Of a DNA stretch of 10,609 nt, positions 1 through 6,048 are shown piece by piece. Both the position numbers and the translations under genes were made by a program. The notes beneath the pieces are model-generated. The model did not search any database and was not told where the DNA came from. It saw nothing but the letters and a program-made list of their open reading frames with translations. How positions within the stretch are numbered: position 1 is the stretch's first letter; the number at the start of each line of letters is the position of its first letter. The DNA comes from Planctomycetes bacterium UBA2386 (lineage in GTDB: Bacteria; Planctomycetota; UBA1135; UBA2386): NCBI GenBank assembly GCA_002343845.1, contig DDSQ01000036.1, positions 1 to 10,609 of the forward strand, in the 5' to 3' direction.

Positions 1-512
1 GCGCGCTGCCGGCGGCCGCGCGGCGTTCGCTGCGCGACCTGCTGCGCGCACTGGCAGCTGCCGACGGCGCCGTGTCGCCGTTCGAATGGGCACTGCTGCG
101 CACGATCGAACGGCACGTGCGGCTCGACGGCGAAGCGCCGCACCGGCCGTCCGGCCGACCGGCGGCGCTGCTCGCTCACGCCGACGAGGCCGCCGTCGTG
201 CTGTCGGCGCTCGCCCACGCCGGCGCGCGCGGCGACGGCACCCGCGCAGCACAGGCGTTCGCCAGCGGGCACCGGGCCGCTGGCCTGCCCGCACACGTGA
301 CCCTGCTGCCGCCCGATCGCTGCGGCGTGCCGGCGCTCGAGACGGCGGTGCACACCCTCGCCCGGGTGTCGCCGCTCGGCCTGCGCAATCTGCTCACCGC
401 TTGCGCCGCGGCCGCCAGCACCGACGGCGTGCTCGACGCCGACGAGGCCGACCTGCTGCGCGCACTCGCGACGTTGTGGGACTGCCCGATCCCGCTCGTC
501 ACCGCTGCGTAG
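1..512 (+). CDS. M48-type metallopeptidase, C-terminal part (5' end outside window)
   Basis: This open frame runs in from the left edge (first full codon at base 3) and stops with TAG at 510-512, giving 169 visible residues. The peptidase domain and any HEXXH zinc motif lie outside the window. What remains resembles the C-terminal region of M48 (HtpX/Ste24-like) membrane metallopeptidases. Two helical segments each carry an Ala-rich 'DG-hydrophobic-x-x-x-E' pattern: ADGAVSPFEWALLRTIERH near visible residues 21-39, and STDGVLDADEADLLRALA near 138-155, followed by a WDCPIP ending. Members of the family I remember have the same pair of 'AADGRV..E' segments and end near 'LDCPLPP'. The segments also recall TerB-like helices. 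These proteases act on misfolded or unassembled membrane proteins. A GTG at 72 begins a shorter frame, but coding similarity extends upstream of it, so it is not the real start. The family call comes from recalled C-terminal patterns only. Confidence 0.68.
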   Translation, partial: ALPAAARRSLRDLLRALAAADGAVSPFEWALLRTIERHVRLDGEAPHRPSGRPAALLAHADEAAVVLSALAHAGARGDGTRAAQAFASGHRAAGLPAHVTLLPPDRCGVPALETAVHTLARVSPLGLRNLLTACAAAASTDGVLDADEADLLRALATLWDCPIPLVTAA

Positions 513-519
513 GCGACAC

Positions 520-544
520 TGCCGCGGAGTCCGAGGACTCGGCA
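520..544 (+). terminator. Hairpin between the M48 gene and the SIMPL gene
   Basis: The spacer holds a strong dyad: GAGTC (527-531) and GACTC (536-540) close a CGAG tetraloop. TGCC (520-523) pairs with GGCA (541-544) across a three-base bulge (524-526). There is no T-run after it, so it is not a canonical intrinsic terminator. It begins 8 bases after the upstream stop and ends 3 bases before the next ATG. The only purine-rich ribosome-binding candidate (GAGG, 533-536) lies in the loop and at the start of the right arm. It could attenuate transcription or control translation of the next gene; which one cannot be decided from sequence. Confidence 0.4.
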
Positions 545-546
545 AG

Positions 547-1440
547 ATGGGCGCAATGCGCACACTGCTCCTCCTCGGAACCTTGTCGTTCTCGCCGATG
601 CTCCTCGTCGCCCAGGCCCCGGGGCTTGCCGGCGGCACGTCCTTCCCAACGCTGGTACCGCGTCTCCAGGCGCCCGATGCCGCGACCGCCGAACGTGTCA
701 TCACGATCGAAGGTGTGGCCGAAGTTCGTTTGCCGCCAACGCGCCTTCGCGTCGTGTTCGGCGTCAATGCGACGGAAGCTACGGCGAGCGCTGCGAGCGT
801 CGCCTGCCGGAAACTGGTCGACGAGACCAAGGCGCGCCTCGCCGCAAAGAACATCGGCAGCGCGGACGTCGACATCGACTTCATCGCCGTCGTGCCGGCC
901 TATGAATGGAAGGTCGAGGAGACCGGCGACCAGAAGGTCGCCGTCGAACGCCGTACGGGAGCCCGCGCGCAATACAACCTCCACGTCGCGGTCGCCGACG
1001 AGGCAGCAGCGCTCGTGGCGATCGAGGTCGTGACCGTCGCCGACGGCATCGACCTGATCGCCGTCGACTATTGGAGCGAGGAGATCGCGGCGAAGCGCGC
1101 CGAGGCGATGGCCGCCGCGCTGCGTGCGGCGCAGGACAAGGCCAAGGTACTGCTCGCGGTGTTCCCGACCCCGCCAACGCCGATCAACGTGCACGAGCAG
1201 ACCACGGTCGTGCAACCGCAGCAGCTGTACGAGCAGGTGAGTCGTTCCGACGCAGCGACCCAGTCCTTCTGGAACCGCTTGCCGCACGTGAACGCCGTGC
1301 GACCCGCGTTCGTCTACTACCGCGGCCTGCATGCCGACCTCGACGTGATGTCCCCGGACCTGCCCGGCCGGCGCGACCTGCACGTCGTCGCGACGGTGCG
1401 CCTCTACTACGAGGCGCCGATGCGGCCGCAGCGCCGCTGA
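547..1440 (+). CDS. Secreted SIMPL-domain (DUF541) protein
   Basis: This is a 297-residue exported protein. An N-terminal signal peptide (residues 1-23, hydrophobic run MRTLLLLGTLSFSPMLLVAQA) precedes a SIMPL/DUF541 domain. The domain opens with the typical first strand 'ITIEGVAEVRLPPTRLRVVFGV' in two parts (residues 52-61 and 62-73). A long helix follows in which Ala, Lys and Glu recur (about 180-205, AAKRAEAMAAALRAAQDKAK). The final strand HVVATVRLYYEA is at 279-290. SIMPL proteins are periplasmic or outer-membrane-associated; a few members (e.g. E. coli YggE, BP26) are linked to oxidative stress or surface antigens, but no biochemical activity is general to the family. A second in-frame ATG at 556 would give a tighter signal peptide. 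ATG 547 is preferred because GAGG lies 10 bases upstream. The gene follows the M48 gene after 34 bases and converges with the SGNH hydrolase gene. The C-terminal third has a Pro-rich stretch (207-213) and aromatic residues that I do not recognise from the core family. Confidence 0.82.
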   Translation: MGAMRTLLLLGTLSFSPMLLVAQAPGLAGGTSFPTLVPRLQAPDAATAERVITIEGVAEVRLPPTRLRVVFGVNATEATASAASVACRKLVDETKARLAAKNIGSADVDIDFIAVVPAYEWKVEETGDQKVAVERRTGARAQYNLHVAVADEAAALVAIEVVTVADGIDLIAVDYWSEEIAAKRAEAMAAALRAAQDKAKVLLAVFPTPPTPINVHEQTTVVQPQQLYEQVSRSDAATQSFWNRLPHVNAVRPAFVYYRGLHADLDVMSPDLPGRRDLHVVATVRLYYEAPMRPQRR

Positions 1441-1462
1441 GGCGACGCCTCGCCCGTCAGCG
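1435..1462. terminator. Bidirectional hairpin between convergent SIMPL and SGNH genes
   Basis: GGCGA (1441-1445) and TCGCC (1450-1454) pair around a CGCC loop. Beyond a two-base bulge (1455-1456), CGCTGA (1435-1440) pairs with TCAGCG (1457-1462). The outer arms contain the TGA stops of both genes, one per strand. There is no T-tract on either side. A GC-rich, symmetric dyad between head-on genes is a reasonable site for shared 3'-end formation. Note that two facing TGA codons are complementary by definition, so only the five-base inner arms and the flanking pairs are informative. Confidence 0.45.
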
Positions 1463-2485
1463 CGGCCGCGCGACCCGGCGCAGCAGTTCGGCGAAGAACG
1501 GCTGCAGATCGCGCGCGGCGATCTCGTGACCCTTGGCGTTCGGGTGCTGGTCGGCGCCAGACACCCACAGTTCGGGACCGCTCATGCCGCGGAACGCCGG
1601 GAGCAGCGAGTGCGTCGGGAACCCCGCTTCGCGTGCCCACGACTCGATCGCCGTGCAGATCGCAGCGAACGGGTAGTCGTCGCCGAGATCGGCGAGGATC
1701 GGGAACACGACCAGGCCGACCTCGGCGCCGCGGGCGCGCGCTGCGTCGCGCAGCGCCACGAGGTTCTGCCGCGCGAGTGTCCATTCGGCCTGCTCCTCCG
1801 CAGTGCCGAAGTAGGCGCGCTGGAACGCGCCGAGGTATCGCGACGAGATCAGGTCGCGGTCGAGACGATCCTGCACGAGGCGATACAGGCACGACACGCC
1901 ATAGAGGAAGGAGTCGCGGTTGCGGGTGGTGATCTCCTCGCGGATCTTGCCGAAGAACTCGGGGATCGAGTGCGTGCGCGTGCCATCGCGGAGGAAGAAC
2001 ACCACGACGACGAGGTCGGGCTGGTAGATCGGCGCCAGCACGCGGAAGCCCTCGATCCAGTCCGTGGTCAACGAGCCCGGCACGCCGCCGTTGAGCAGGT
2101 GGATGCGCTGGGCGCCGAACTGCCCCGCCGTCGCGTCGAGCGCGCGCTCGAGGCGTTCGGGGAACACCGCGGCTTCGTCCGCCACGCCGAAGCCGTACGT
2201 GAACGAGTCGCCGATGACCAGCACGCGCCGTTCGCCGGCCGGCTTCTCGGGGGCGAAGTCGTCGTCGCGCAGGCCGAACGAGTTGCGTCGATACGGCAGC
2301 GTGTGGGCGAAGAGCTGCTCGTCGACGAGTGCTTCGTGCCACGGCCGCACGTAGACGAAGCGCGCCGCGACCTCCGCGAACGCGAGACCGAGGACCAGCC
2401 CGCACGCAACGAGCACCGCCTTCGCCCGACCGGACGGACGACGCCGCACGTCGGCTTCAGCAGGGGCAGTACGGGCGTCGGGCAT
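1457..2485 (-). CDS. Membrane-anchored SGNH/GDSL-type hydrolase
   Basis: The product has 342 residues. A basic N-terminus (residues 1-20) leads to one hydrophobic anchor or uncleaved signal (about 22-45), then an SGNH hydrolase domain. Block I is GDSFTYG at 92-98 with nucleophile Ser94. A block II-like 'NGGVPG' lies at 132-137, where Gly supplies the oxyanion hole. Block V is DQHPNAKGH at 312-320, giving the Asp312/His314 pair. Block III, normally a G-x-N-D motif, reads LRDGTR at 165-170 and lacks the usual Asn. The linker 'RRNSFGLRDDDFAPEKP' (66-82) is typical of the extracytoplasmic SGNH proteins related to polysaccharide O-acyl processing. It probably acts in the periplasm on acyl esters, possibly acetyl groups on glycans; the substrate is inferred. 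ATG 2485 is chosen because AGGA lies a few bases upstream; an in-frame ATG at 2536 would add 17 Arg-rich residues. It converges with the SIMPL gene (16-base gap) and is divergent from the next gene. Confidence 0.82.
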   Translation of the reverse strand: MPDARTAPAEADVRRRPSGRAKAVLVACGLVLGLAFAEVAARFVYVRPWHEALVDEQLFAHTLPYRRNSFGLRDDDFAPEKPAGERRVLVIGDSFTYGFGVADEAAVFPERLERALDATAGQFGAQRIHLLNGGVPGSLTTDWIEGFRVLAPIYQPDLVVVVFFLRDGTRTHSIPEFFGKIREEITTRNRDSFLYGVSCLYRLVQDRLDRDLISSRYLGAFQRAYFGTAEEQAEWTLARQNLVALRDAARARGAEVGLVVFPILADLGDDYPFAAICTAIESWAREAGFPTHSLLPAFRGMSGPELWVSGADQHPNAKGHEIAARDLQPFFAELLRRVARPR

Positions 2486-2719
2486 GGCGTCCTGGCGCGA
2501 GCGCCGCGTCGGTGGATCGCGAGCGGGCCGTCGCATCTGCGGTCCCGGAACACCCGGACCCCGCGGCGCCATCCTGACGCGTTCGTGCACGCCGGTCCAG
2601 TCGCTCCTCCGACCAAGGCGCGGCGCACACGCCCACGCCACTGCATTCCTCCCGCGCGATCCCGGTGTCTCTCGCATCGCCGAGGCCAGTGGATAGCGTG
2701 CGTCACCCCGAACGCCTCC
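2486..2719. other. Divergent intergenic region
   Basis: This is 234 bases between the start of the SGNH gene (-) and the membrane protein gene (+). Promoters for both are expected here. I found no convincing -35/-10 pair, operator dyad or RNA gene, and the GC-rich composition makes promoter recognition by eye unreliable. Long open frames crossing it on both strands are stop-poor by composition and have no domain support here. Confidence 0.5.
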
Positions 2720-3487
2720 GTGACGAGCCCGAACGACCCGAACCAGGCTGACGCCGTCGAACCACCACCCCGCGGGTTCGGGCGCCGTCTGCTGCTGTTT
2801 CTCGGACCGCCGGCGGTGGTGTTCTTCGCGTGGTGGCTGACCCACCTCTTCTACGGCGCTGCCGTGGCGCGCGAGTGTCTGCTGACGGCAGGAGCCTTCC
2901 TGACCATCGTCGGGCCCACGATCATCCTCGGCCGAGCCGTCGGGGGCGACTACGTGTTCCAGGAACTCAACACCTGGCACCTGGTGCTGGTCGCGGCCTT
3001 CATGACGGTCGTCACCGCCTTCTTCTGGACCTACAACCTCGACCTGTTCGAGCGCCTGCCACGCCTTGGCCCCGTGCTGCAACGCGCGCGCGCCCGAATG
3101 GCCGTGAACCTGGCGGAGCATCGTTGGATCCGGCGCCTCGCCGTCGTCGGCGTCGGCTTGTTCGTGCTGATGCCCATGCCCGGCAGCGGCACGGTCGGCG
3201 GTTCGCTGGTGGGGCGCATCGTCGGCTTGACCCGCCGAGCCTCGTTCGTGGCGGTCACGGTCGGCGGCGTGCTCGTCACGCTCATCTACGGGTACTTCAG
3301 CAACGAGCTCACGCGCCTGTCCGAGAGTTACCAGCTGAGCACTCCCGTGAAGATCGGCTTGGGGCTGGCGTTCGTCGCCTCGATGTGGCTGATCGGCAAG
3401 CTCATCGTGCGACTCGGCCGCTCCCCTGCCGCAGCACCAGCAGGCGCGCCTGCCGAAGTCCACGAAGACTCCAAGAGCGGAGACTGA
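2720..3487 (+). CDS. Small multi-drug export family membrane protein
   Basis: This is a 255-residue integral membrane protein. Hydrophobic segments lie at about 22-42, 52-72, 86-106, 140-160, 174-192 and 208-232. The core LFVLMPMPGSGTVGGSLVG (residues 147-165) matches the signature 'hydrophobic-P-x-P-G-(S/T)-G-x-x-x-G' of the Pfam family Sm_multidrug_ex (PF06695). Despite its name, export activity in that family is not well established. The hydrophilic C-terminus (Pro/Ala-rich, about 235-255) is cytoplasmic or periplasmic, undetermined. No ATG is available in frame close to the first membrane segment. GTG 2720 is the best start and gives a 20-residue polar N-terminus, but no clear ribosome-binding site precedes it. 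The next gene follows on the same strand after 131 bases. The family call rests on one motif and the topology; the start is uncertain. Confidence 0.68.
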   Translation: MTSPNDPNQADAVEPPPRGFGRRLLLFLGPPAVVFFAWWLTHLFYGAAVARECLLTAGAFLTIVGPTIILGRAVGGDYVFQELNTWHLVLVAAFMTVVTAFFWTYNLDLFERLPRLGPVLQRARARMAVNLAEHRWIRRLAVVGVGLFVLMPMPGSGTVGGSLVGRIVGLTRRASFVAVTVGGVLVTLIYGYFSNELTRLSESYQLSTPVKIGLGLAFVASMWLIGKLIVRLGRSPAAAPAGAPAEVHEDSKSGD

Positions 3488-3603
3488 TCCCTTGGCTGCG
3501 CTCGTGCAGAAGGCTCCTTCGGCCTGACGCGCGCGATCCAGGCTTCCACCACCCGCCTCCCATGGGGCCCTCGGGTCGCGACGTGGACGAAGAACGGCAG
3601 CGC

Positions 3604-3616
3604 CCCGATGATCGGG
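3604..3616. repeat. Perfect inverted repeat just upstream of a start codon
   Basis: CCCGAT-g-ATCGGG is a 13-base dyad with six-base arms and a single central base. It ends two bases before ATG 3619 and overlaps the purine-rich GGGAG that would serve as ribosome-binding site. A one-base centre makes it unlike an RNA hairpin and more like a protein-binding half-site pair, but one copy in a GC-rich genome can arise by chance. Confidence 0.3.
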
Positions 3617-3618
3617 AG

Positions 3619-4383
3619 ATGCGCCCCTGCCTCGCCCCGCTGCTCGCGCTCGCCGTCACGGGCACGGCGACCGGCCAGGCGTCGCAGGTCTTCCGCAACC
3701 ACAACGGCACGTTCCAGCTCGAAGTGCCGGCGAACTGGCGGCAGTTGGCGCCGAACGAAGCGCGCACGATCGGCGAGAACGCGGCGGCGCCGACCCGCCT
3801 GTGCCTCGTGCAGCCGCGCCACTTCTACGCCGTCGGTCCGGTCGACGCCTGGCTCGCCGGCGACTTCACCGCCCCGTGGCTCTACGTCGTCGAACAGCAG
3901 GACGAGTGGTTCGTCGGCGACGACTTTGCGGCAGACCTGCAGGCCATGTGGGAGAACGAGGGCAAGGCGACCGGACACCGCCACAGGCTGTCCGCGATCC
4001 GCCGGGAGAAGGTCGGCGTGCAGGGCATCGACGCGGTGATCGCCGAACGCGTCGACACCGCTCCCGACGGGCGCCCCGCGGTCGCGAGCCTCGACGTGCA
4101 CACGCCGGCGGGCGGCCAGCAGATCACGCTCGTCTGGTGCTCGCGGCCCGAGGACTTCTCGGCTGCGGCGCCCGGCTTCTTGCGCTCGCTTGCGAGCTTG
4201 AAGTTCGCACGGCCGCCGCGCGCGCAGCAGAGCCTCGGCGACCGGCTGTGGACCCCGCTCGTCACCGGCGGCCTCGTCGCCCTCGTGCTACTGGTGCTCT
4301 ACAAGCACACGCGCGGACGGCGCGGATCGACGACCTCGCGGTCGAATTCGGGCCCAGGAGACTTGCCGGCCGAACGCGGCTAG
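3619..4383 (+). CDS. Exported protein of unknown function with C-terminal membrane anchor
   Basis: The product has 254 residues and I do not recognise its family. The signal peptide is residues 1-20 (MRPCLAPLLALAVTGTATGQ, cleavage probably just after). The region 'NHNGTFQLEVPANWRQL' (28-42) looks like the first strands of a PsbP/Mog1-like fold, where a similar 'F.l..P..W' motif begins the domain; this is a weak analogy. Acidic and aromatic residues are frequent at 85-112. A single hydrophobic segment (about 210-228) is followed by a basic, Ser/Gly-rich tail (229-254). The expected topology is therefore a periplasmic domain anchored at the C-terminus with a short cytoplasmic tail. ATG 3619 is chosen because it places the signal peptide at the N-terminus; the in-frame ATG 3562 would add 19 charged residues in front of it. 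GGGAG directly abuts the ATG, which is closer than usual. The nuclease gene follows within 85 bases on the same strand, so co-transcription is possible. Confidence 0.72.
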   Translation: MRPCLAPLLALAVTGTATGQASQVFRNHNGTFQLEVPANWRQLAPNEARTIGENAAAPTRLCLVQPRHFYAVGPVDAWLAGDFTAPWLYVVEQQDEWFVGDDFAADLQAMWENEGKATGHRHRLSAIRREKVGVQGIDAVIAERVDTAPDGRPAVASLDVHTPAGGQQITLVWCSRPEDFSAAAPGFLRSLASLKFARPPRAQQSLGDRLWTPLVTGGLVALVLLVLYKHTRGRRGSTTSRSNSGPGDLPAERG

Positions 4384-4467
4384 ACTCCCGCGCGGCGCGG
4401 TTTGGCCACGACCCTGCGGTCGAGCTCGGCAGGACCTTCCGGCGCCCGAACCTCCGATCCACCGCCT

Positions 4468-6039
4468 TTGAAGAAGAACGTCCCGCCGTCCAAGGCCCGC
4501 AACCTCGACAAGTTCCTGTACGAGGCCGGCCAGCAGTGCCAGAAGCGGCTCTGGCTCGACTACCACGAGCCGGTCGCCGAGAAGCCCGGCGCCCTGCGCC
4601 AGGCGATGTCGGCCGCCGGTGTGCAGTTGCGGCAGCTCGCGCGCACGGCGTTCCCGAAGGGCGTGGCGGTCGAGGCGACGGATCCCACGAAGGCGGCTGC
4701 CGAGACCAAGGAACGACTGGCCGCGCAGGCGCCGGTGCTGTTCGACGCCGCATTCACCGCCGACGGCGTCGAGATCCGCTGCGACATCCTGGTCGTGCAT
4801 CGCGACGGCCAATGCGACCTGTTCGAGGTCAAGTCGGGCGTCAAGGTCAAGCACCGCTACGTCAACGACCTCGCGCTGCAGACCCACGTGCTCGCCGCCA
4901 ACGGCCTCAAGGTGCGCGCCGCCTACCTGCTGCACGTGAGTCCGAAGTACGTGCACAAGGAAGGCGCCGACTTCCCGGCGATGCAGCTGCTGCGCAGTGG
5001 CGACATCACCGCCAAGGTGATGAAGCAGCTCGATCCCGTGCGGCGACGGCTGCAGCAGTACCGGGCGACGCTCGCCGACGACGGCGCCCTGGCGCTGCCG
5101 ATGGGCACGTTCTGCACGGTGCCGATCCCTTGCCCGCACCTCGCGCGCTGCCGCAAGGAGGCGCCAGCGCTGCCGCTGCGCGAACTGCCGGAGCTGACGC
5201 GGCAGCAGGAGGTCGAACTGCACAAGGAAGGCATCGAGGACCTGAGCGGACTCGACGTCGAGCGCCCGGGGCTGACGTTCCGCCAGCGGCGCACGCTCGC
5301 GTGCGTGCAGCAGGGCAAGCCGATCGTCGAGCCGTTCGTGCGCGAAGAACTGCGCCAGTGCCAGAAGCCCCTGCACTTCCTTGCGATCGCCGCGATCACC
5401 GATCCGCTGCCGCGGTTCGACGGCCAGCGGCCCTGGCGGCGGGTGCCGTACGCGTGGGCCGCGCGCACCGTGCACCCCGACGGCCGGCTCGAGGTCGCGT
5501 CGTTCGCGCACGCCGAACGCACCGACCCGCGACCGGACTTCGCGACGTCGCTCGGCAAGCACCTCGAGATCGGCGGCACGATCGTGGTCTGGGACGACGA
5601 TGCGCTCGAGAACCTCGAGTCGCTGCTCGACGACCTGCCGGCGCAGAAGGCGTCCGTGCGCGCCATCGTCGGCCGCCAGCACCTCGACCTGATGCAGCTG
5701 TTCGACAACGGCGTGTTCCACCCGCAGGTCCGAACGCACCAGGATCTGCGCGCCAGCGTCAAAGCGCTGCTCGACGACGACAGCGGCAAGGACCTGGGCA
5801 CCTTCGGCGAAGAGGAGGTGCTCGAGGCGCTGCAGAAGGCCTGGGCACCGCGCGTGAAGGCCGTCACCCGCGCCAAGGTCGCCACCGAGATCGTCGCCAG
5901 CCTGACGTGGGCCGCCGAACGCATCCACAGCCTGTTCCTCGCCTACGGCGAGATCACCGCCGAAGCCCCGAAGCCCAAGGTCGACAAGCCGCGCCCGACC
6001 GGCAAGGCGCTGCCCAAGCCCCTGCCCGACCAGCCGTGA
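4468..6039 (+). CDS. DUF2779-family nuclease: Cas4-like PD-(D/E)XK half plus degenerate RNase H-like half
   Basis: The product has 523 residues from TTG 4468 (MKKNVPPSKARNLDKF); a TTG at 4402 would add 22 low-complexity residues. Residues 13-190 match the N-terminal half of DUF2779 proteins: CQKRLWLDYHEP (24-35), LARTAFPKGV (57-66), metal-binding Asp106 in IRCDIL, Glu120 and Lys122 in FEVKSG, and Gln138 in LALQTHV. This is the Cas4/RecB-like PD-(D/E)XK nuclease set. Cys24 with Cys216, Cys222 and Cys228 (C-x5-C-x5-C) gives the four ligands expected for a 4Fe-4S cluster. A short helical linker (243-290) precedes the DUF2779 domain (about 300-420), seen from 'FDGQRPWRRVPYAWAART', 'TDPRPDF' and 'GGTIVVWDDDALE'. 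Family members normally read FLDFET at the start of this domain; here it is FLAIAAIT (304-311), lacking both acidic residues. It is probably a cytoplasmic DNA nuclease, role unknown. The C-terminus is Lys/Pro-rich (about 500-523). It converges on the next gene with a four-base gap. Confidence 0.82.
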   Translation: MKKNVPPSKARNLDKFLYEAGQQCQKRLWLDYHEPVAEKPGALRQAMSAAGVQLRQLARTAFPKGVAVEATDPTKAAAETKERLAAQAPVLFDAAFTADGVEIRCDILVVHRDGQCDLFEVKSGVKVKHRYVNDLALQTHVLAANGLKVRAAYLLHVSPKYVHKEGADFPAMQLLRSGDITAKVMKQLDPVRRRLQQYRATLADDGALALPMGTFCTVPIPCPHLARCRKEAPALPLRELPELTRQQEVELHKEGIEDLSGLDVERPGLTFRQRRTLACVQQGKPIVEPFVREELRQCQKPLHFLAIAAITDPLPRFDGQRPWRRVPYAWAARTVHPDGRLEVASFAHAERTDPRPDFATSLGKHLEIGGTIVVWDDDALENLESLLDDLPAQKASVRAIVGRQHLDLMQLFDNGVFHPQVRTHQDLRASVKALLDDDSGKDLGTFGEEEVLEALQKAWAPRVKAVTRAKVATEIVASLTWAAERIHSLFLAYGEITAEAPKPKVDKPRPTGKALPKPLPDQP

Positions 6040-6048
6040 CGCGTCACG
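6035..6048. terminator. Perfect 14-base palindrome spanning two facing stop codons
   Basis: CGTGACGCGTCACG reads the same on both strands and contains the TGA stops of the nuclease gene (+, 6037-6039) and of the family 4 glycosyltransferase gene (-, 6046-6044). As RNA it can form a five-base stem with a CGCG loop. There is no T-run. The TGA/TCA part is complementary by necessity, so the extra pairs (CG outside, CGCG centre) are the only unforced part. The stem is too short to be a confident terminator. Confidence 0.3.

Noticed and set aside
2486..3463. Upstream extension of the SGNH hydrolase frame to 3463
   Set aside because: The added residues are antisense to the small multi-drug export gene and look compositional. 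The start at 2485 has a ribosome-binding match and gives a normal N-terminal anchor.
4409..4422. CGACC-ctgc-GGTCG dyad between the exported protein gene and the nuclease gene
   Set aside because: A five-base stem without a T-run is common by chance at this GC content.
4402..4467. TTG at 4402 as the nuclease start
   Set aside because: The extra 22 residues are Ser/Pro/Gly-rich and unlike the family N-terminus. TTG 4468 starts MKKN just ahead of the conserved region. Neither has a clear ribosome-binding site, so the choice stays tentative.
4288..5928. Open frame of 546 codons on the minus strand, opposite the nuclease gene
   Set aside because: It lies fully antisense to a gene with clear family motifs. 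The product is rich in Arg, Leu, Val and Ala without domain motifs, which is what the complement of GC-rich codons gives.
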